A stretch of DNA of 64,000 nt. Source: Atriophallophorus winterbourni (taxonomy: Eukaryota; Platyhelminthes; Trematoda; Plagiorchiida; Microphallidae). Under the pieces are notes generated by a model. The model saw nothing but the letters and a program-made list of their open reading frames with translations. It was not told the origin of the DNA and searched no databases. Positions 12,201 to 23,922 of the stretch are shown here, piece after piece. How positions within the stretch are numbered: the stretch's first letter is position 1; every line of letters begins with the position of its first letter. The DNA lies in the NCBI GenBank assembly GCA_013407085.1, contig JACCGJ010005680.1, forward strand, positions 1 to 64,000, in the 5' to 3' direction. A program made the position numbers and the translations under genes.

Positions 12201-15200
12201 TTATTCAACAATATTTCATTGTTATATATTTTTTAAATTGATTTTGCTGATTGGATTTCTTTTACGTGAATCAAATCTATAGATTCGACTGAGAGCGATG
12301 TATTTCATAGTGGAAATATGCACAAAGTCCTAGACAATGTTTTAAGAATTGGTTATTTTTTACAGTTCACCCTACGGAACCCTCACTGGTTCGGATAGGA
12401 AACGCCGCCGTGGTGTAAGTCACATTTATTCATTCATCCAATCAGTCAGTCGAGTATTAAATATGTAAAACAGTATATAGTTTCTATGGTATTTCCAAGT
12501 TTTTCAAACAGTCTGAAAATTCGTGGCATGACAGAAGAAAACTTGCCCTTACATATTTCTTGAATGCACGTGCGTATGAAATCACAAACCTGATCCAAGT
12601 AAAGTGCCACGCAGTCATAGACTGCAGATGGTCTAAGTTACTGTCAGGTTGCCCATTTTTAGACAGAAATGAGAATGAAAATATAAAATAGGAATGTCAG
12701 TGACACTCCAAGAATCGAGATTTTATGGTGAAAAAAGCAATTGCTTTACATGTAACATTGGATGACAACTATTACAAAAAATAAAATGTAATCAAAAACA
12801 CATTGTTACCTGTTTGTCTGGGTTCAATATACAGGGCCGAATATGGGGTGTTGTTTGATATATGCAACTAGTTTTGCTTTAAATCATCAAATGTTGTTGC
12901 ATTCACAACGTCTTGCGTTAGTGCATTCTATAGAAAGCAGATACGCGCATCGAAGAAACGGCGCCGACAGTCAAGTCTTGAGTGCGGTATTGCGAGGCAA
13001 CTTGAGTGACTACGTGTATTCCGAGGGGAAATTATTTTTATTAGATCTAGAGAGGGTGGTTTTCGATTCGCAGTATTTTTAAGCTAGAATAACGTCGCTC
13101 CTCATTCGCCTCATTCCATTGTGATTCTGCATGCAACTCACAAACGTTGGCATCAAATTAACGCAGTATTAGCTACATAACACAGAAGCACTGCACGATT
13201 TAACACTGTGTAACTTAGTTTGATTTATGAAGGTACACACATTTTTATTTTCAAATGATCCTTGCCTCTCGGAAATAAACAGCCTAGCTGAGCTTCGTTT
13301 ACGGAATAGGCGATAACATGCACATATATGAAAATTTTAGTATATGGGACATGCAATATACAAGATCTTGAAATGTCTTATGTGGCAGCAATTGATTTTC
13401 AAACAGCTCTATTTCCGCTTGGTGTTTGATAGATTGTTGTCAGCATATTCCGTATACCACACGCGGACCTAGGATAGTAATGTTTAAACAGTCATACTTT
13501 TAGAACATTTGTATTTTGGTGCCGAATTTTTTTATTAAAATAAGTTTACAAATCACCACACTTGTAATAATTGAGTTGCGTTTATTTGTTTGTTCTTTTA
13601 TGTAGATAAGTCTCAGCAAAATTTTCATATATTTCTTCTATGAATTTTCTCAATCTTTGGTGCTTTCACTAATCAGGTAATTGAAAAGCGTCGGCGGGAT
13701 CGCATCAATTATAGTCTTTACGAATTGAAACGTTTAATCCCAGACATTCACCGCAAACCAGTAAGTGAAAATTTCATAATGTTTCCGACACTATTCATAT
13801 CGCTAGTCTGTGTTGGAAAATTTAACAGAAATCTGTTGATCTAGTGATTTCATGTCTATTGATGTCAGGCACATTTCTGATTTTGGTTTCCGTGGTGAAA
13901 ATCCTGACAGGTAGGTGATAAAGTTTACCGATAAGGCGCTGATCGTCCACATGGGTCGTGTTCTACATTCATCTTATCGGATGGAGACCAAAGCGAAAGA
14001 TCACACCTCGTTTGTATGTGTGTGATTGGGTAATGGACAGATAGGTTCACGTGTCGTTAACATTGTGCAACTAGTTTGGTGGTCTACAAGTTTCGGGATT
14101 TCAAATAATAATTTGTAATTTAATTTTTAGCCGCATATTTTAGATTTCACCTGCGTACATTCAAGTATCATTGAACAAATTATGAATTTAAAGATATATC
14201 TTTCGTGTTTTGCTTTTCGATCTAGTCGGTGGAGAATTTTATCCACATCCGTTATACTTATTGTCCGTTCTCAACCAGTTCGTCCGAAAGGATCCACCTG
14301 CATGTCATAGCATCAGCGGTTTCGCTGCAAGTCAGCTGGAGTATTAGTTTCTATGCTCAGGTTCGAAATTAATAAGTTTCGCATATAGACGTTCGTGTAT
14401 GCTTGTCTATGTGAAAGTTGCACCAACGTAATGGACAATTTCCCCCTTTGTTTCTTTTCGTTTCCATGTGACGCAGTTGAGCAGCTGTGGATTTCATGAA
14501 CCAAGTCGTAAATAGGAAAAGATCGTGGGAGTGATTATCCAGTGTATGCCTGTCCGATCACCCCTTCACGTTCATTCATCCCTTCATTATCATGGCCTGA
14601 GCAGCTGCACTGCCAATTAGAAGCAAGTTGAGAGCACTGAAGAAAATCATTCAACGACACTCAGCTCGAATGCGAACTAGGTAATATATGAAAGACAGAT
14701 TAGTGACATCTGCAACAGCTAGACACTATTTTGTTTGCGAGCATCCTCGATGGAGTCGAATCATTGCTAGATTCCCTTCTAGGATCTGTTTCTTTGAATA
14801 TTGAGAACATGTACGGTTTTGAACAACACACCATCAATACCCATTTTAATTAAACCTGGACTTTCACGCACAAACATTCAGGTCTTATATTATGGATTAT
14901 TGGTTAACCAGCATTCGGTTTATATGTCTATATGCTTATTTTCTAAAACTTTCTTTCGATCAGAAACTAACCATTTTTACAACAATTTTCGATTAAGTAC
15001 AATGAACTGTTTTCCAGGGTACAACTAAGCTGGAAAAAGCTGAGATACTTCAAACAACCGTGGAATTTTTGCAAAGGTTACACAAAGAAGGTAAGCTTCC
15101 ACTTGAAACTGACTGTCACTTTACTTATCAAAGCCTCTATGTAGGAGGAAAAAATTTCCCCTTTTATTATTGGTTCTAAAGCATTTTAAGTACTTAACCG

Positions 15201-16619
15201 TCGACAGACACGGTGGTGTCGCATGCATACACGTCTCATCTGAGATAATCTGTCAAATAAAGAACTAATTTTTTAGATGTTCGTGCAAGTGACAGCTCCA
15301 TCTTTTACAGACAGATCTGAGTATGGATGATTGAAAGTAGTCACAGAAAAGTACACATGTTTCGAGTAATTAATTTGGAGTTGAGGGCAACCTATACATC
15401 TGTATGCGTTAATGCATCCCATTAGGCAGTTGAATGCCGACACATCGTATGCTCGTGTGTCCCGAATCACAAATGTATCGAATTTGACTTTGTCCTTAAA
15501 CTTACGTGTTCTCCGCCATCATCAAATTTCTAAAGCCTGATGCGTTGTGTTTCAGGCCATGTATTTTCATCCGAGGTGCGCTCAGTGGAGCTCCGTCGCT
15601 CCGGGTTCAAAGAATGCCTCTTGGAAGTTAATCGAGTTCTCGCCACTTTTGAAGGGATGAATTCACATTGTGACGAAATGAAACGAGTGATATTATCACA
15701 TTTACATCAATATGATCAGCAAAAAGATTCTGAAGTTAAAGCATACTTAGCAAATATTGCTGCAGTTGCACGTGCACTTGGTAATTCGAACAAGCAAAGT
15801 GGATACCAAAATCATCAAATTAACTCTAACTATACTTGGCACACAGACACCGATTTCGGGAAATTCCCCCCCACGATTTCACATGAACAACACATGGAAG
15901 TAAATGATTTTCAGCGATTCAAATCAAATCTGAACGAGAATTATTCAGCCACTTCCGTTTTCGAACAGCCTGCTCAGACTACTCCATTTAATTCAAGATT
16001 AAGCAAAACATTTCACCCAAATCAAAATCCCACTCACTCCTACCTGGGAATTCCAAAACAAGTTATTCCATATTACCCAAAAGAAGCATCCCAATACCCT
16101 ACAAAACAAATACCTCAACAATTCACTACCCAATTTCCTGTTGCGCAAGGTCCCAATGAAAGTCAATCAACTTCTTCTCCACCGTTTCATTCTACTCCGG
16201 ATGACACTGAAATTATTACGAGTCCCCCAGGTTTTGGTAGAAGTGCATCGCACACGACCGATTTGTTTTGTGAGCCCGAACACACAAAGTTTGAACTGGA
16301 TGATTTCAATAATAAAGCTGCGTCGGAACCTAGTTCCAACAAATCGGAATCATTGTTAGCACAGCTGCAGGCTGTTTCACCGAAACACTTAAACCACGAG
16401 AATGAATACACTTTTGAACGAATGTATCCTGTATCGCAAGAAGTTGTGGACATTCAGCCAACTTCCACCAGCGTGTGGATGGCAAGACACGGTTGCGTTA
16501 ATTATGATATCGACAACGTAGCCCCAAAACAGTACAGTTGGCAAATGAATCACACAAATGCTGATAAGTCCATGGAATTCTCGGGTTCACACTGGTCGTA
16601 TAATTATCATTCAACATGA
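9234..16619 (+). CDS. HEY: HEY/Hesr-type bHLH-Orange transcriptional repressor (five exons)
   Basis: Joining 9234-9289, 12366-12414, 13677-13760, 15018-15090 and 15556-16619 gives 1,326 nt, predicted 441 aa, with phases matching at all four junctions. The bHLH domain (about residues 31-87) opens with RKRRRGVIEKRRRDRIN. The glycine in place of the HES-family proline marks the HEY subfamily. An Orange domain follows at about 99-147. The remaining ~290 residues are low-complexity, rich in S, T, P, Q and N. HEY proteins are nuclear Notch-responsive repressors binding E-box or class C sites as dimers. The C-terminus ends SYNYHST, and no YRPW or WRPW motif is visible. The ATG at 9234 is the only in-frame one in exon 1, and the N-terminus is acidic (EDYDLDDPG) as in vertebrate HEY. 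Upstream non-coding exons cannot be excluded. Confidence 0.9.
9602..9805 (+). other. open stretch in HEY intron 1, possible unrelated exon
   Basis: The frame includes RISQLVNAFTRKRELLIALT followed by KKCQQH. It has an AG before the LVNAF part (9650s) and a weak gtatgg donor after CQQH. Phase is incompatible with inclusion in HEY, because joining to exon 1 makes an immediate stop. No family is recognised and it may be chance. Confidence 0.2.
10502..10720 (-). other. possible antisense exon with HEAT-like composition inside HEY intron 1
   Basis: The minus-strand frame runs through NVLWKVVVPSLVVEEDENDF, then IRVQ, then GLEEKIQCTIDSLESMSS. An AG acceptor precedes CAACGTACTATGG, and a possible donor (gtattt) follows the VQ codons. 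The pattern of helix-like hydrophobic spacing with an IRVQ element recalls HEAT repeats, but this is a weak impression. It would be a gene nested on the opposite strand. Confidence 0.2.
12366..12414 (+). CDS. HEY: HEY exon 2 (start of basic region)
   Basis: The exon lies between acceptor ttttttacag and donor gtaagt and encodes SPYGTLTGSDRKRRRG. RKRRRG is the diagnostic N-terminal part of the HEY basic region. Confidence 0.88.
12415..13676 (+). other. HEY intron 2 (with an unexplained open frame)
   Basis: Canonical gtaagt..tcag intron of 1,262 bp. It contains a 79-codon open frame at 12843-13082 beginning with ATG, without a recognisable domain and without splice compatibility with HEY. Otherwise nothing is seen. 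Confidence 0.6.
13677..13760 (+). CDS. HEY: HEY exon 3 (basic region, helix 1 and loop start)
   Basis: Exactly 28 codons between tcag and gtaagt, encoding VIEKRRRDRINYSLYELKRL and then IPDIHRKP. The E-K-R-R-R-D-R-I-N core holds the DNA-contacting Glu and Arg residues. Confidence 0.95.
13761..15017 (+). other. HEY intron 3
   Basis: A gtaagt..tttccag intron of 1,257 bp. No internal gene, RNA or repeat of the window's families was recognised. Confidence 0.6.
15018..15090 (+). CDS. HEY: HEY exon 4 (helix 2)
   Basis: Encodes GTTKLEKAEILQTTVEFLQR and LHKE. It contains the near-invariant KLEKAEILQ.TV helix 2 signature of HES/HEY proteins and is flanked by tttccag and gtaagc. Confidence 0.95.
15556..16619 (+). 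CDS. HEY: HEY exon 5 (Orange domain and long C-terminal tail)
   Basis: It starts after acceptor tttcag at 15555 with phase completing Gly88. The Orange domain has RSGFKECLLEVNRVLATFEG followed by the MKRVILSHLHQYDQQ helix. The tail is long and polar, with Pro/Gln/Ser-rich segments. The stop TGA is at 16617-16619. No clear AATAAA lies close by; an AT-rich stretch around 16,680-16,710 is the likely 3' end. Confidence 0.92.
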
Positions 16620-17059
16620 ATATTTACTTTCCCATTTTCCTTCCTGGTTACTCACTGAAGTGTTAAATTGTCAAGTGAAGATATTTTATAATTTATTTTC
16701 AATAAGTGTTTGTTATTTTGCTTTCTGACACGGGTAAATGGAAACGGTGATTGGAAGAAATTTGCGCGCCCAGCTATCTAGATATGAAATTCAGCCAGCT
16801 TGATAATTGTGGAACAATGCTTAAAACACGCTTCAACATTGCACGAATGTGCAATCGTACAGCATTTCTGTGCTGCGCGGCTAACATCATGCTAAATTGA
16901 TTGGCCATCGGTGGTGAGCTGCATTCTGAAACAGGCTGGAGTCTCACTACCATTTCTATTTTCTTTCTCATATCTGTCTAGGCCTAGGCAACCTGACAGT
17001 ATCTTAGCCCACGTGCAGTCTCTGACTGTACTGCACTTTGCCTGGATCTGGCTTGTGTG

Positions 17060-17079
17060 TTCATTCATTCATTCATTCA
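17060..17079. repeat. (ATTC)n microsatellite
   Basis: About five head-to-tail attc units. Confidence 0.85.
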
Positions 17080-18402
17080 ATCCATTATACTAATCAGGAC
17101 TTAATCCTGATTAAAAGGCGAAGTTTTCAGTAAATAAATTAGAACGACACGTTAGATTGTCAATCAATTGACGCTTTCAGTGTTACCAAACAAGATATTT
17201 GATGTAGTTTGCCAAAGGGCTGTGTGAAAAATTCAAGATCTAAGATTTATTATCAAATAAACAACTCGGAATACAATAACTTAGGCTAAATTAATATACA
17301 ATTCCAATATACTGGAGTATCAATTTTCGGTTTTGGGGTTGGTGTAACATATGTACACTTATGTAATGCCGGTCTACATTTCGTTGGAAAAGTTTTGTGC
17401 TGGAGATTTGTCTTGTGACAGTGCTTGCATCTTGAAATCACTAAACGTATTATCAGAAAGTGGATGCCAACACAAGATGGCTCAACATGAAGGCTTCCAA
17501 TTTTCGAAATCTGTTTAATGAATGACTCTAGAGATATCTTAACACGGAAAAATAGTTACTATAATGGTAATAGCTTACTCCGAGCGTGAGCTCGTGACTA
17601 CCTGCTGGAATATTGGTCCAATGTTTTAATATCTTCCACAGTGTCTGACGTTGCATTTTTTACCCTGGTGGCCGGGCTACGGTATGCTCGAATTCCCATA
17701 AACCTGAGAGTAAGCCAAATCAATGCAGTAGCTGCTCATAGGATTTTCTCTCGATTTTGGTTAATTAGTGTTGAAAGCTGCAGCGCAGTTTTCCTAACCA
17801 ACCCAAGCTTGAGCTGCTATTCAAGACTGAGTATATACATATATTTGATATGTTGGAAAATGGCACATTATTATTTTCGTAATTTTTAACAAGTAAATTA
17901 ATGCAACTCGATATTGAAAATATCACGAGAAAGCTCGTTGAACGATTGAACTCTAATCACAAATCCTCATTTCCACTCAGCTAAACGTGTAGTCAATAAA
18001 TTAATACTTTACTTCAACTGCATCTTTTAATGCCAAAGCTTAGTCGAACTTCGCTCACGAGCGTATTATTTCCTAACGACAAGACACTGTCGATAGAAAC
18101 TATTATTTTTAAGTGCTGATGATGACCTTGCGGCACTTTGCCAGGGCCAGGTTTGCGATTCTACACATACATTATTTTTACGCTAAAAGCGTTCAGGTTG
18201 AAAAATAATCTTGTCAACAAATTTTTGTAGAATGATGTCAACTGTCACACTATAAATCTAAACTGGTCACACCTTTTTATAACATTAGGTCTACTCCAAT
18301 TTGGTATGTTGATTATAAATCTCTTGATCTATATATTTTCGATGATACAGTGAAATTCTAAACAAGAATTAAAATCTTATCTGCATACAATTGCATCATA
18401 CA

Positions 18403-18444
18403 CCTCACGACCGGTTTTGTGCTGTTTGCACTCATCCGGTAAGA
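18403..18444 (-). ncRNA. degenerate type I hammerhead ribozyme motif
   Basis: On the minus strand: CGGATGA (consensus CTGATGA), perfect stem II GTGC-AAACA-GCAC, AAAA in place of GAAA, then CCGGTC. A 6-bp stem I is possible (UCUUAC with GUGAGG, using wobbles). Two core bases are changed, so cleavage is unlikely. The sequence to its right resembles the family 2 repeat (aaacagtggaa.aatggtaaac). Confidence 0.5.
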
Positions 18445-21400
18445 ACAGTAGGGTCAGGATCCGAAAGCGCTTGAAACAGTGGAAGAATGGTAAACAAGTT
18501 GCGCTTGTATTCCACTGTTGGCTAAGGTTGGTACGACCAACATGTTCAATAACATGAGCTCACACTCATTTTAACTGGGTTTGAACCCATGACCTTTATA
18601 TGCTTGCTCGCTTTTTAAACATTTATTCCAACTCTCATTTCATCTCAAGCATTCTATTTGTTCATTTTTATAAAAACCGCATTGAAAACCATTGAAAATG
18701 TTTGGAATGACCATGCAGCCATCGGCTGTTACAACGGACCCATCACAGTTTTATTCCACAGCCAAATCATTGAATTGCGTTTAAATGTTGCAACCCGTGA
18801 TTTCTTAAATCTGGATTTTAGTTGCGCTATATTTATTATTATTTGTTTTCTTCCCTTAACACGTTTCCCATTTATTCATGTTTTCCAATCTATGCGATCG
18901 ATTTTTGTTGAGACCCAATTTTAGGAATGCCGGGCTACAATAGATTCATTACTGCCATTAATATCACCCGGTTGTAAATGTATCCATAGAAAACTTCCAA
19001 TGCCCGCGTGGGTAAGACAAAGTTAACTGCCAAATTAAAATTAACTTTCACCAGCAATACGAAACGTCTAGGCAGGAGGAAGGGACAGAAAATGACGAAA
19101 CAGATTTCCCTATCATCACACGCGGTGGTTAATTGCAGCGGTTCGCATTATTGCCCCGTTGTTACTGAGTCTCATTTCACTGAAGCTAACCAGCTGGACA
19201 ACAGAAACGGGATTGGTTCCCAGTCAAGAATGAAACGCGCATTGTATCGAATCACATATGGACGGATTACTTGGCACGTTAATGATCAAAATCTTTGGTG
19301 TTGAACGTATGATTAGGAACAGCAGACATAGACTTATGTTATGACTACTCTGTATGGAGTTATTTCCATGTTGTCACAATGTTTAAATAATACAATTTCC
19401 ATCATTCTGCTGAAATTTAGGAGTTTCGCAATCTGCTTCGTACGACAAATTATACAATTAGCAAACTACAGTAAGATTGACATACGCTTTGCGCATAACA
19501 GTTTGTGACTTCTGCCACTATTTTCCACTTGCCAGATAAGATTCGACTATCCGTATGTAAAGCTCCTGGATTTTTATAGATGGTTCTAAAAAAATATTTT
19601 GACGTGCAGCGGCGTGGTCAACATATCTTCCATGAGATTGCATCCTTCGTTTGTCTAGCTGAAATTACTAACATGAATGGCTAATCAAGCAACTTAGACC
19701 CGTATGGGCATATCATATATGTGGTTATATAAAACACATTGTCGTAAATGTAATGATTAGCCCTCGGGATGTCGCTAATATTTTCCAACGCTTATCATTG
19801 CCAATTTCACTACAGGATACAGCGGAAAATAGCGTCAAGTATAGTTTCTAAAAGTTACTCAACAGTGGCGTGAATCAAACTACAAGCTTTCGATTGAAAG
19901 GTGCACGTTTGAAACCACTCAACCAAGACGCACCGAAAACAGTTTAGACTTATCGAAAACCCCTTATCCACAAAACATTGTAAGATTTTGACATATGATT
20001 TCCGTGTTGTAACACGCGCAGATTTCACGCGAGCTTCAAAAGGTTCAATTTATTAATTCATCAATTCGATATGTGTTTGCCTTGATATTTGTGCATATAT
20101 TGGATTTCACCGTTTATCACAAAAAGTGGCCTCCCCGTGTCACTTCAATTGTGGAGAGCTAGTCACATGATGTGGTCTAAGCTACTATGATAAAAGTTAG
20201 CCCTGTTATTATTGGCAGGGAAAAATGGTTAAACTTGGCAGCATGGCTTTTGAAAACACCACAAATACGAAGTAATTTTTTCATTCAAAGATACACTTCC
20301 ATCGTATAGCTTACTTCAATAACCAGCAATTTTCTTTGAAAAATAGTTTTGGATATCAGATAGCATAGCAAAATTATACGTCAACAAACTACCTTAATAG
20401 TTATTTCATGTTTGCAATCTAACAGGATTGTGATTAATTGCTAGTCTTTAATTCATCTTGTTTAATTGCCAAAGAAACATGCCAAAAAACTTGGTTTTCA
20501 TGAGGATATTGAAGCATAGGGCTGCTTGTTCCATTTTGAAATCTTATTATCGCTAATCATGTGGTATAGCTTTATTTTGAATTCTGATTTCCTTTTTGTA
20601 ACACAAGTAGATCTTACGCCAGCTTCGAAGGGCTCCGTTTATTAACTTGTATACTAGAAATATGCTTAACCTTGATAGCTTTGTTTTTTAGATTTTTGTG
20701 ATGGAATCTTTTTTAAAATACAAAAAGATTGTCATATAAAAGTTTCGAAACAATGTTATATCGATAATTCAATAATAGTAAAACGAACGTTTGCAGAAAC
20801 CTCAATTAAAGCCTGGCCTTGTGGATGTTCTTCTAGCTTAGAATGAATATTTTTCTTCACAATAAAGATTCATATTTAGTTTAATATATCGTCGTTTTAC
20901 CAACAATAATTATGCAAGATCGTTTCTTCCACTTATTCTTCCTATTTTAGATGCGGAGCAAACGAGGAAAAACGCATGGAACCAGTAAAACTGAACTAAA
21001 CTATCTGTCATATTTCAAAAGTTTTCATTTTTCCTTTCTCGCGAACAACACGTATATCCTAAACGGAATGACTTGACTCCCTTAGGGCAGATCATAGTTT
21101 AATTTGTCTAACACTCCAGAAGCAATTCATCACACATCTGTGTTTGAGCAGGGGACGTCTACCACGTGACACTTATGAGCTAACAGAGTTACAGATCACA
21201 AAGTTGACAAGATCTTGTTCGTCTCTCGTAATGGATTTAAACAGTTGACGGTAGCAAGAACGAAAAATATGAAAATGACAAACAACACGCACAAACAATG
21301 CAAACAAAGGAGTCATTTCCCTTGAATCTACATGAAGGAAGGATTCTAATTGACAATATTTGACTGTAATCTCTGAACACGAACTAAACCCAAAACAAAA

Positions 21401-21761
21401 GTTTGCAATCCCGGCTAACAAATGTAAGCACACAATGTTGTGACCAAAAATAGCTCTAAGACTTTAGAGTAGCTTGCATTTTATTAATAAATAAAAATTG
21501 TTAGCAATTAACTTAGTGAATTAGGGTGAATTAACTAAAACGAGCAGTTGCTGTTATGCTGTGCTTTATTCAATATTTCAGATAATGAGATTAAATATTT
21601 CTCTTTTGAATATATTGGGACATGTCGGTCGATAAGGCTTTCACGAAATTGGATGGAAGGACTGATGGATATCGTTTCTCATCCTTTCGCACTTGCATGG
21701 AATGTATTCAATTGACTAGACGGTGAATGAATATGATCAATGTGATACAACGAACAACTTT

Positions 21762-21862
21762 CATCATGAGCATCATCATAGTTATTATCATTGTTAACGT
21801 CATTATAATGATCATCACATCACTATCATCATCGGTGTGGTCGTCGTCGTAATCATCATATT
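21762..21862. repeat. ATC/ATT trinucleotide-rich simple repeat
   Basis: Imperfect cat/atc/gtc triplets over about 100 bp. Confidence 0.8.
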
Positions 21863-22029
21863 TTAATTAAGCATCTCCACGCTTACACTTGGAACTATTT
21901 GACTAAAAATAATTTCACGAAAATATGTTTTCCTGGGTTGAATAAAGAAACGTGGTAGTAGGTCTACTCCTCCCTATGAGGGAAACAGTTGGTAGATGCA
22001 CTTAGCCAGTCATACACATAAGTAACCAA

Positions 22030-22147
22030 GCAAACTAAACCTTATTTGAGCTCATCAGCAGTGCTATCATCCGCTTCGAGTAGGATGCGAACGCCCGACC
22101 ATCACCACGCCTTAAGACTTAGGCGTTTGACCGATCGCAACTAAGCG
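22030..22147 (-). mobile_element. SMalpha-like SINE remnant (tRNA-like promoter plus decayed hammerhead)
   Basis: The minus strand from 22,147 reads a tRNA-like segment. There is an A-box-like GCGATCGGTCAAACGCC, an ACGCCT/AGGCGT hairpin and a B-box-like GCGTTCGCATCC. About 40 nt later comes CTGATGAGCTCAAATAAGG. That last part closely resembles the hammerhead start of the schistosome SMalpha SINE (CTGATGAG, a CAAATA loop), but the GAAA box is lost. The order of pol III promoter then hammerhead matches SMalpha organisation. Assigned from general resemblance, not alignment. Confidence 0.4.
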
Positions 22148-22655
22148 TTTATGAATCTGTCTCCAGACTTGCACATTTGAGTGGCTTTGTTTGCTCGACC
22201 AGTCCAGAAGGAGCCAGCAACATCTGCTGTGGTCGCTCAACCGAACATATCTCTGTGTCACGTCTTCCCATCCGATACAGTGTAAAGCTACCAGCGATTA
22301 GATCTGATGGGCATTGTTGTTCAAGCGATTTTTGGAGAGTATGTTGTTTATGTTTGCGACTACTCATCTGTGCCAAGCTCATCGAAATATTCAAAAAGTT
22401 GATCACGATGGTCCATAATGGAAGCACTGGACTCATGTTTCGTTCTTATTTGTGCTCATTATCAGTGCATATCCTCCGCTCACAGCGATAGGCAGTACTC
22501 AGTAATTCGGCTCCAGTTGCGCGATGGCGGCGTGACGTACGTTTACCAGCCAAGAGCTGCATCTGCTTTTCTTTAGATTGGACACGGAGATATACATAGT
22601 GACTCCAAAGTAGGGTTTCAAGAGCATGTTCTTTCCAACTCGCACTATACTATTA

Positions 22656-22658
<3 letters not shown>

Positions 22659-22706
<48 letters not shown>
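22659..22706. repeat. compound (AT)n(GT)n microsatellite
   Basis: About 30 bp of AT dinucleotides run directly into about 18 bp of GT dinucleotides. Confidence 0.97.
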
Positions 22707-23200
22707 CACTCTGAATCGGACTGCAAAGTCATTCTAAAAGCTGCGAAACATGAAACCATCATGAGCTTGGGATGTAAATCTATGGTCGACATCGATCTAA
22801 TAAGATCAACAATGATAATGAGTAACCCAGCACTTTGCTGCATTTGAAATATCTGTCGAATGTCGCTTTTTTATTGGAACATGCTATATGATTGGATTGG
22901 TGCTAACCTATGTTGCTTCTTTCTGTTCCGTCAATGTCGCCTTCCACACTGTTTTTCTGACCTGTCATTATCCTATTGCTTTACGGAACCTTTTGCTTAT
23001 TTTGACCTTGATTTACTGCGCACAAGTTGTCGTAATCTCGATTGCGTGGGACGGTCGAACATTTGAACTTGATTTGATTTTTGACTCGTTTACGTAACTT
23101 GGTACGTACTCGATATCGTTTTGACATTGACCCGGATTTTACCCGGTTGACCCCAATATTTGAGGTATGTTTTGACTATATTTTGATTGCCTCAATACAG
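22707..23200. other. non-coding, nothing recognised
   Basis: Overlapping open frames at 22860-23097 are hydrophobic and in two registers at once, which argues for chance. No splice context was supported. Confidence 0.35.
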
Positions 23201-23393
23201 TACCGCTTTTATAGACAAATCCGCTTTGGGTTCTGATATACCTCTGGGATTTTGCGCGTCACTCAACTTGGGACGTTTCATTGATTGTCAAATACAATCA
23301 AAAACCTATGCGTTTCATTTTCCCACGATTTTTGATTACCAGAGTTTGTACAAGGAGAAAGTAATACCTTACCTTAAAACTCAGTTTCATTGA
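23201..23393 (+). CDS. possible 3'-terminal exon, unknown protein
   Basis: After an AG (ctcaatacag, 23191-23200) the frame runs 64 codons to TGA. It contains PLGFCASLNLGRFIDCQIQS and FHFPTIFDYQSLYKEKVIPY. Residue composition looks protein-like and the acceptor is acceptable. No family or partner exon was recognised. Confidence 0.3.
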
Positions 23394-23783
23394 CAACCAA
23401 ATAGCTGAAACATTTTAAATAAGAGCGAAGATTTAATGCAATCATTCCATAGAATTTTTTTTACAGCCAGTACATTGTTAAGCATTCATAGATTAATCAA
23501 ATGTGTGAAGTTATTAGGAAAAAATGTCAGCAAACTCACATTAAAATTCAAATGTGATTGTGTGTTACTAAATGAACATCAATTTCACTTATATTTAACT
23601 GCGAGCTCACCAAAAATTATTACGTAGCAACAAAGAAAAAGATGATCCAAATCTCACCACGTCGTCATCAAATGTTACGATATTACTTACAAAACGGGAG
23701 TAGCATATTTTGTAAATTATATTCCCCACAAATATTTTGTTCAATCGGTTACGCGAAATTATGATTGTTTTTCGTCTTTTCAG

Positions 23784-23922
23784 TTTGTGTTTAAATGATG
23801 CAAACGAAATGGTTCAACATTCAGCTTCTCCCAGAGCGGAAGAGGATGAAGTTGTATCCGTTCATGATGAAATCAATGAAGCATTTTGGCTCGTAGCTGA
23901 CAAAGCTAAAATTAGAAAATAA
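23784..23922 (+). CDS. possible 3'-terminal exon, unknown acidic protein
   Basis: The acceptor tcgtcttttcag ends at 23783. The frame (one leading base) encodes NEMVQHSASPRAEEDEVVSV and INEAFWLVADKAKIRK, then TAA, with AATAAA overlapping just after the stop. The pyrimidine tract, acidic composition and poly-A signal together suggest a real last exon. No family is assigned. Confidence 0.35.

Larger units (their letters stand above)
16620..22029. other. long non-coding stretch 3' of HEY
   Basis: No exon could be supported. Open frames at 17641-17889, 18658-18924 and 19008-19304 have no domain or splice context. Contents noted separately are an ATTC microsatellite (17,060), a degenerate hammerhead motif (18,403) and an ATC-rich simple repeat (21,762). 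Confidence 0.45.

Noticed and set aside
12843..13082. 79-codon ATG-started frame in HEY intron 2 as an alternative HEY exon
   Set aside because: No suitable splice sites in phase with HEY exons 2 and 3, which join directly in the middle of the basic region.
19008..19304. 98-codon basic open frame
   Set aside because: No homology, splice context or codon pattern. It is within a long intergenic region.
22075..22147. Functional tRNA gene (minus strand)
   Set aside because: The anticodon-like hairpin has an eight-base loop and acceptor pairing is absent. It fits a tRNA-derived SINE promoter better.
22149..22491. Two overlapping open frames on opposite strands (95 and 104 codons)
   Set aside because: They overlap almost completely antisense to each other, show no domain, and lie next to SINE-like sequence. 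Neither can be supported as a gene.
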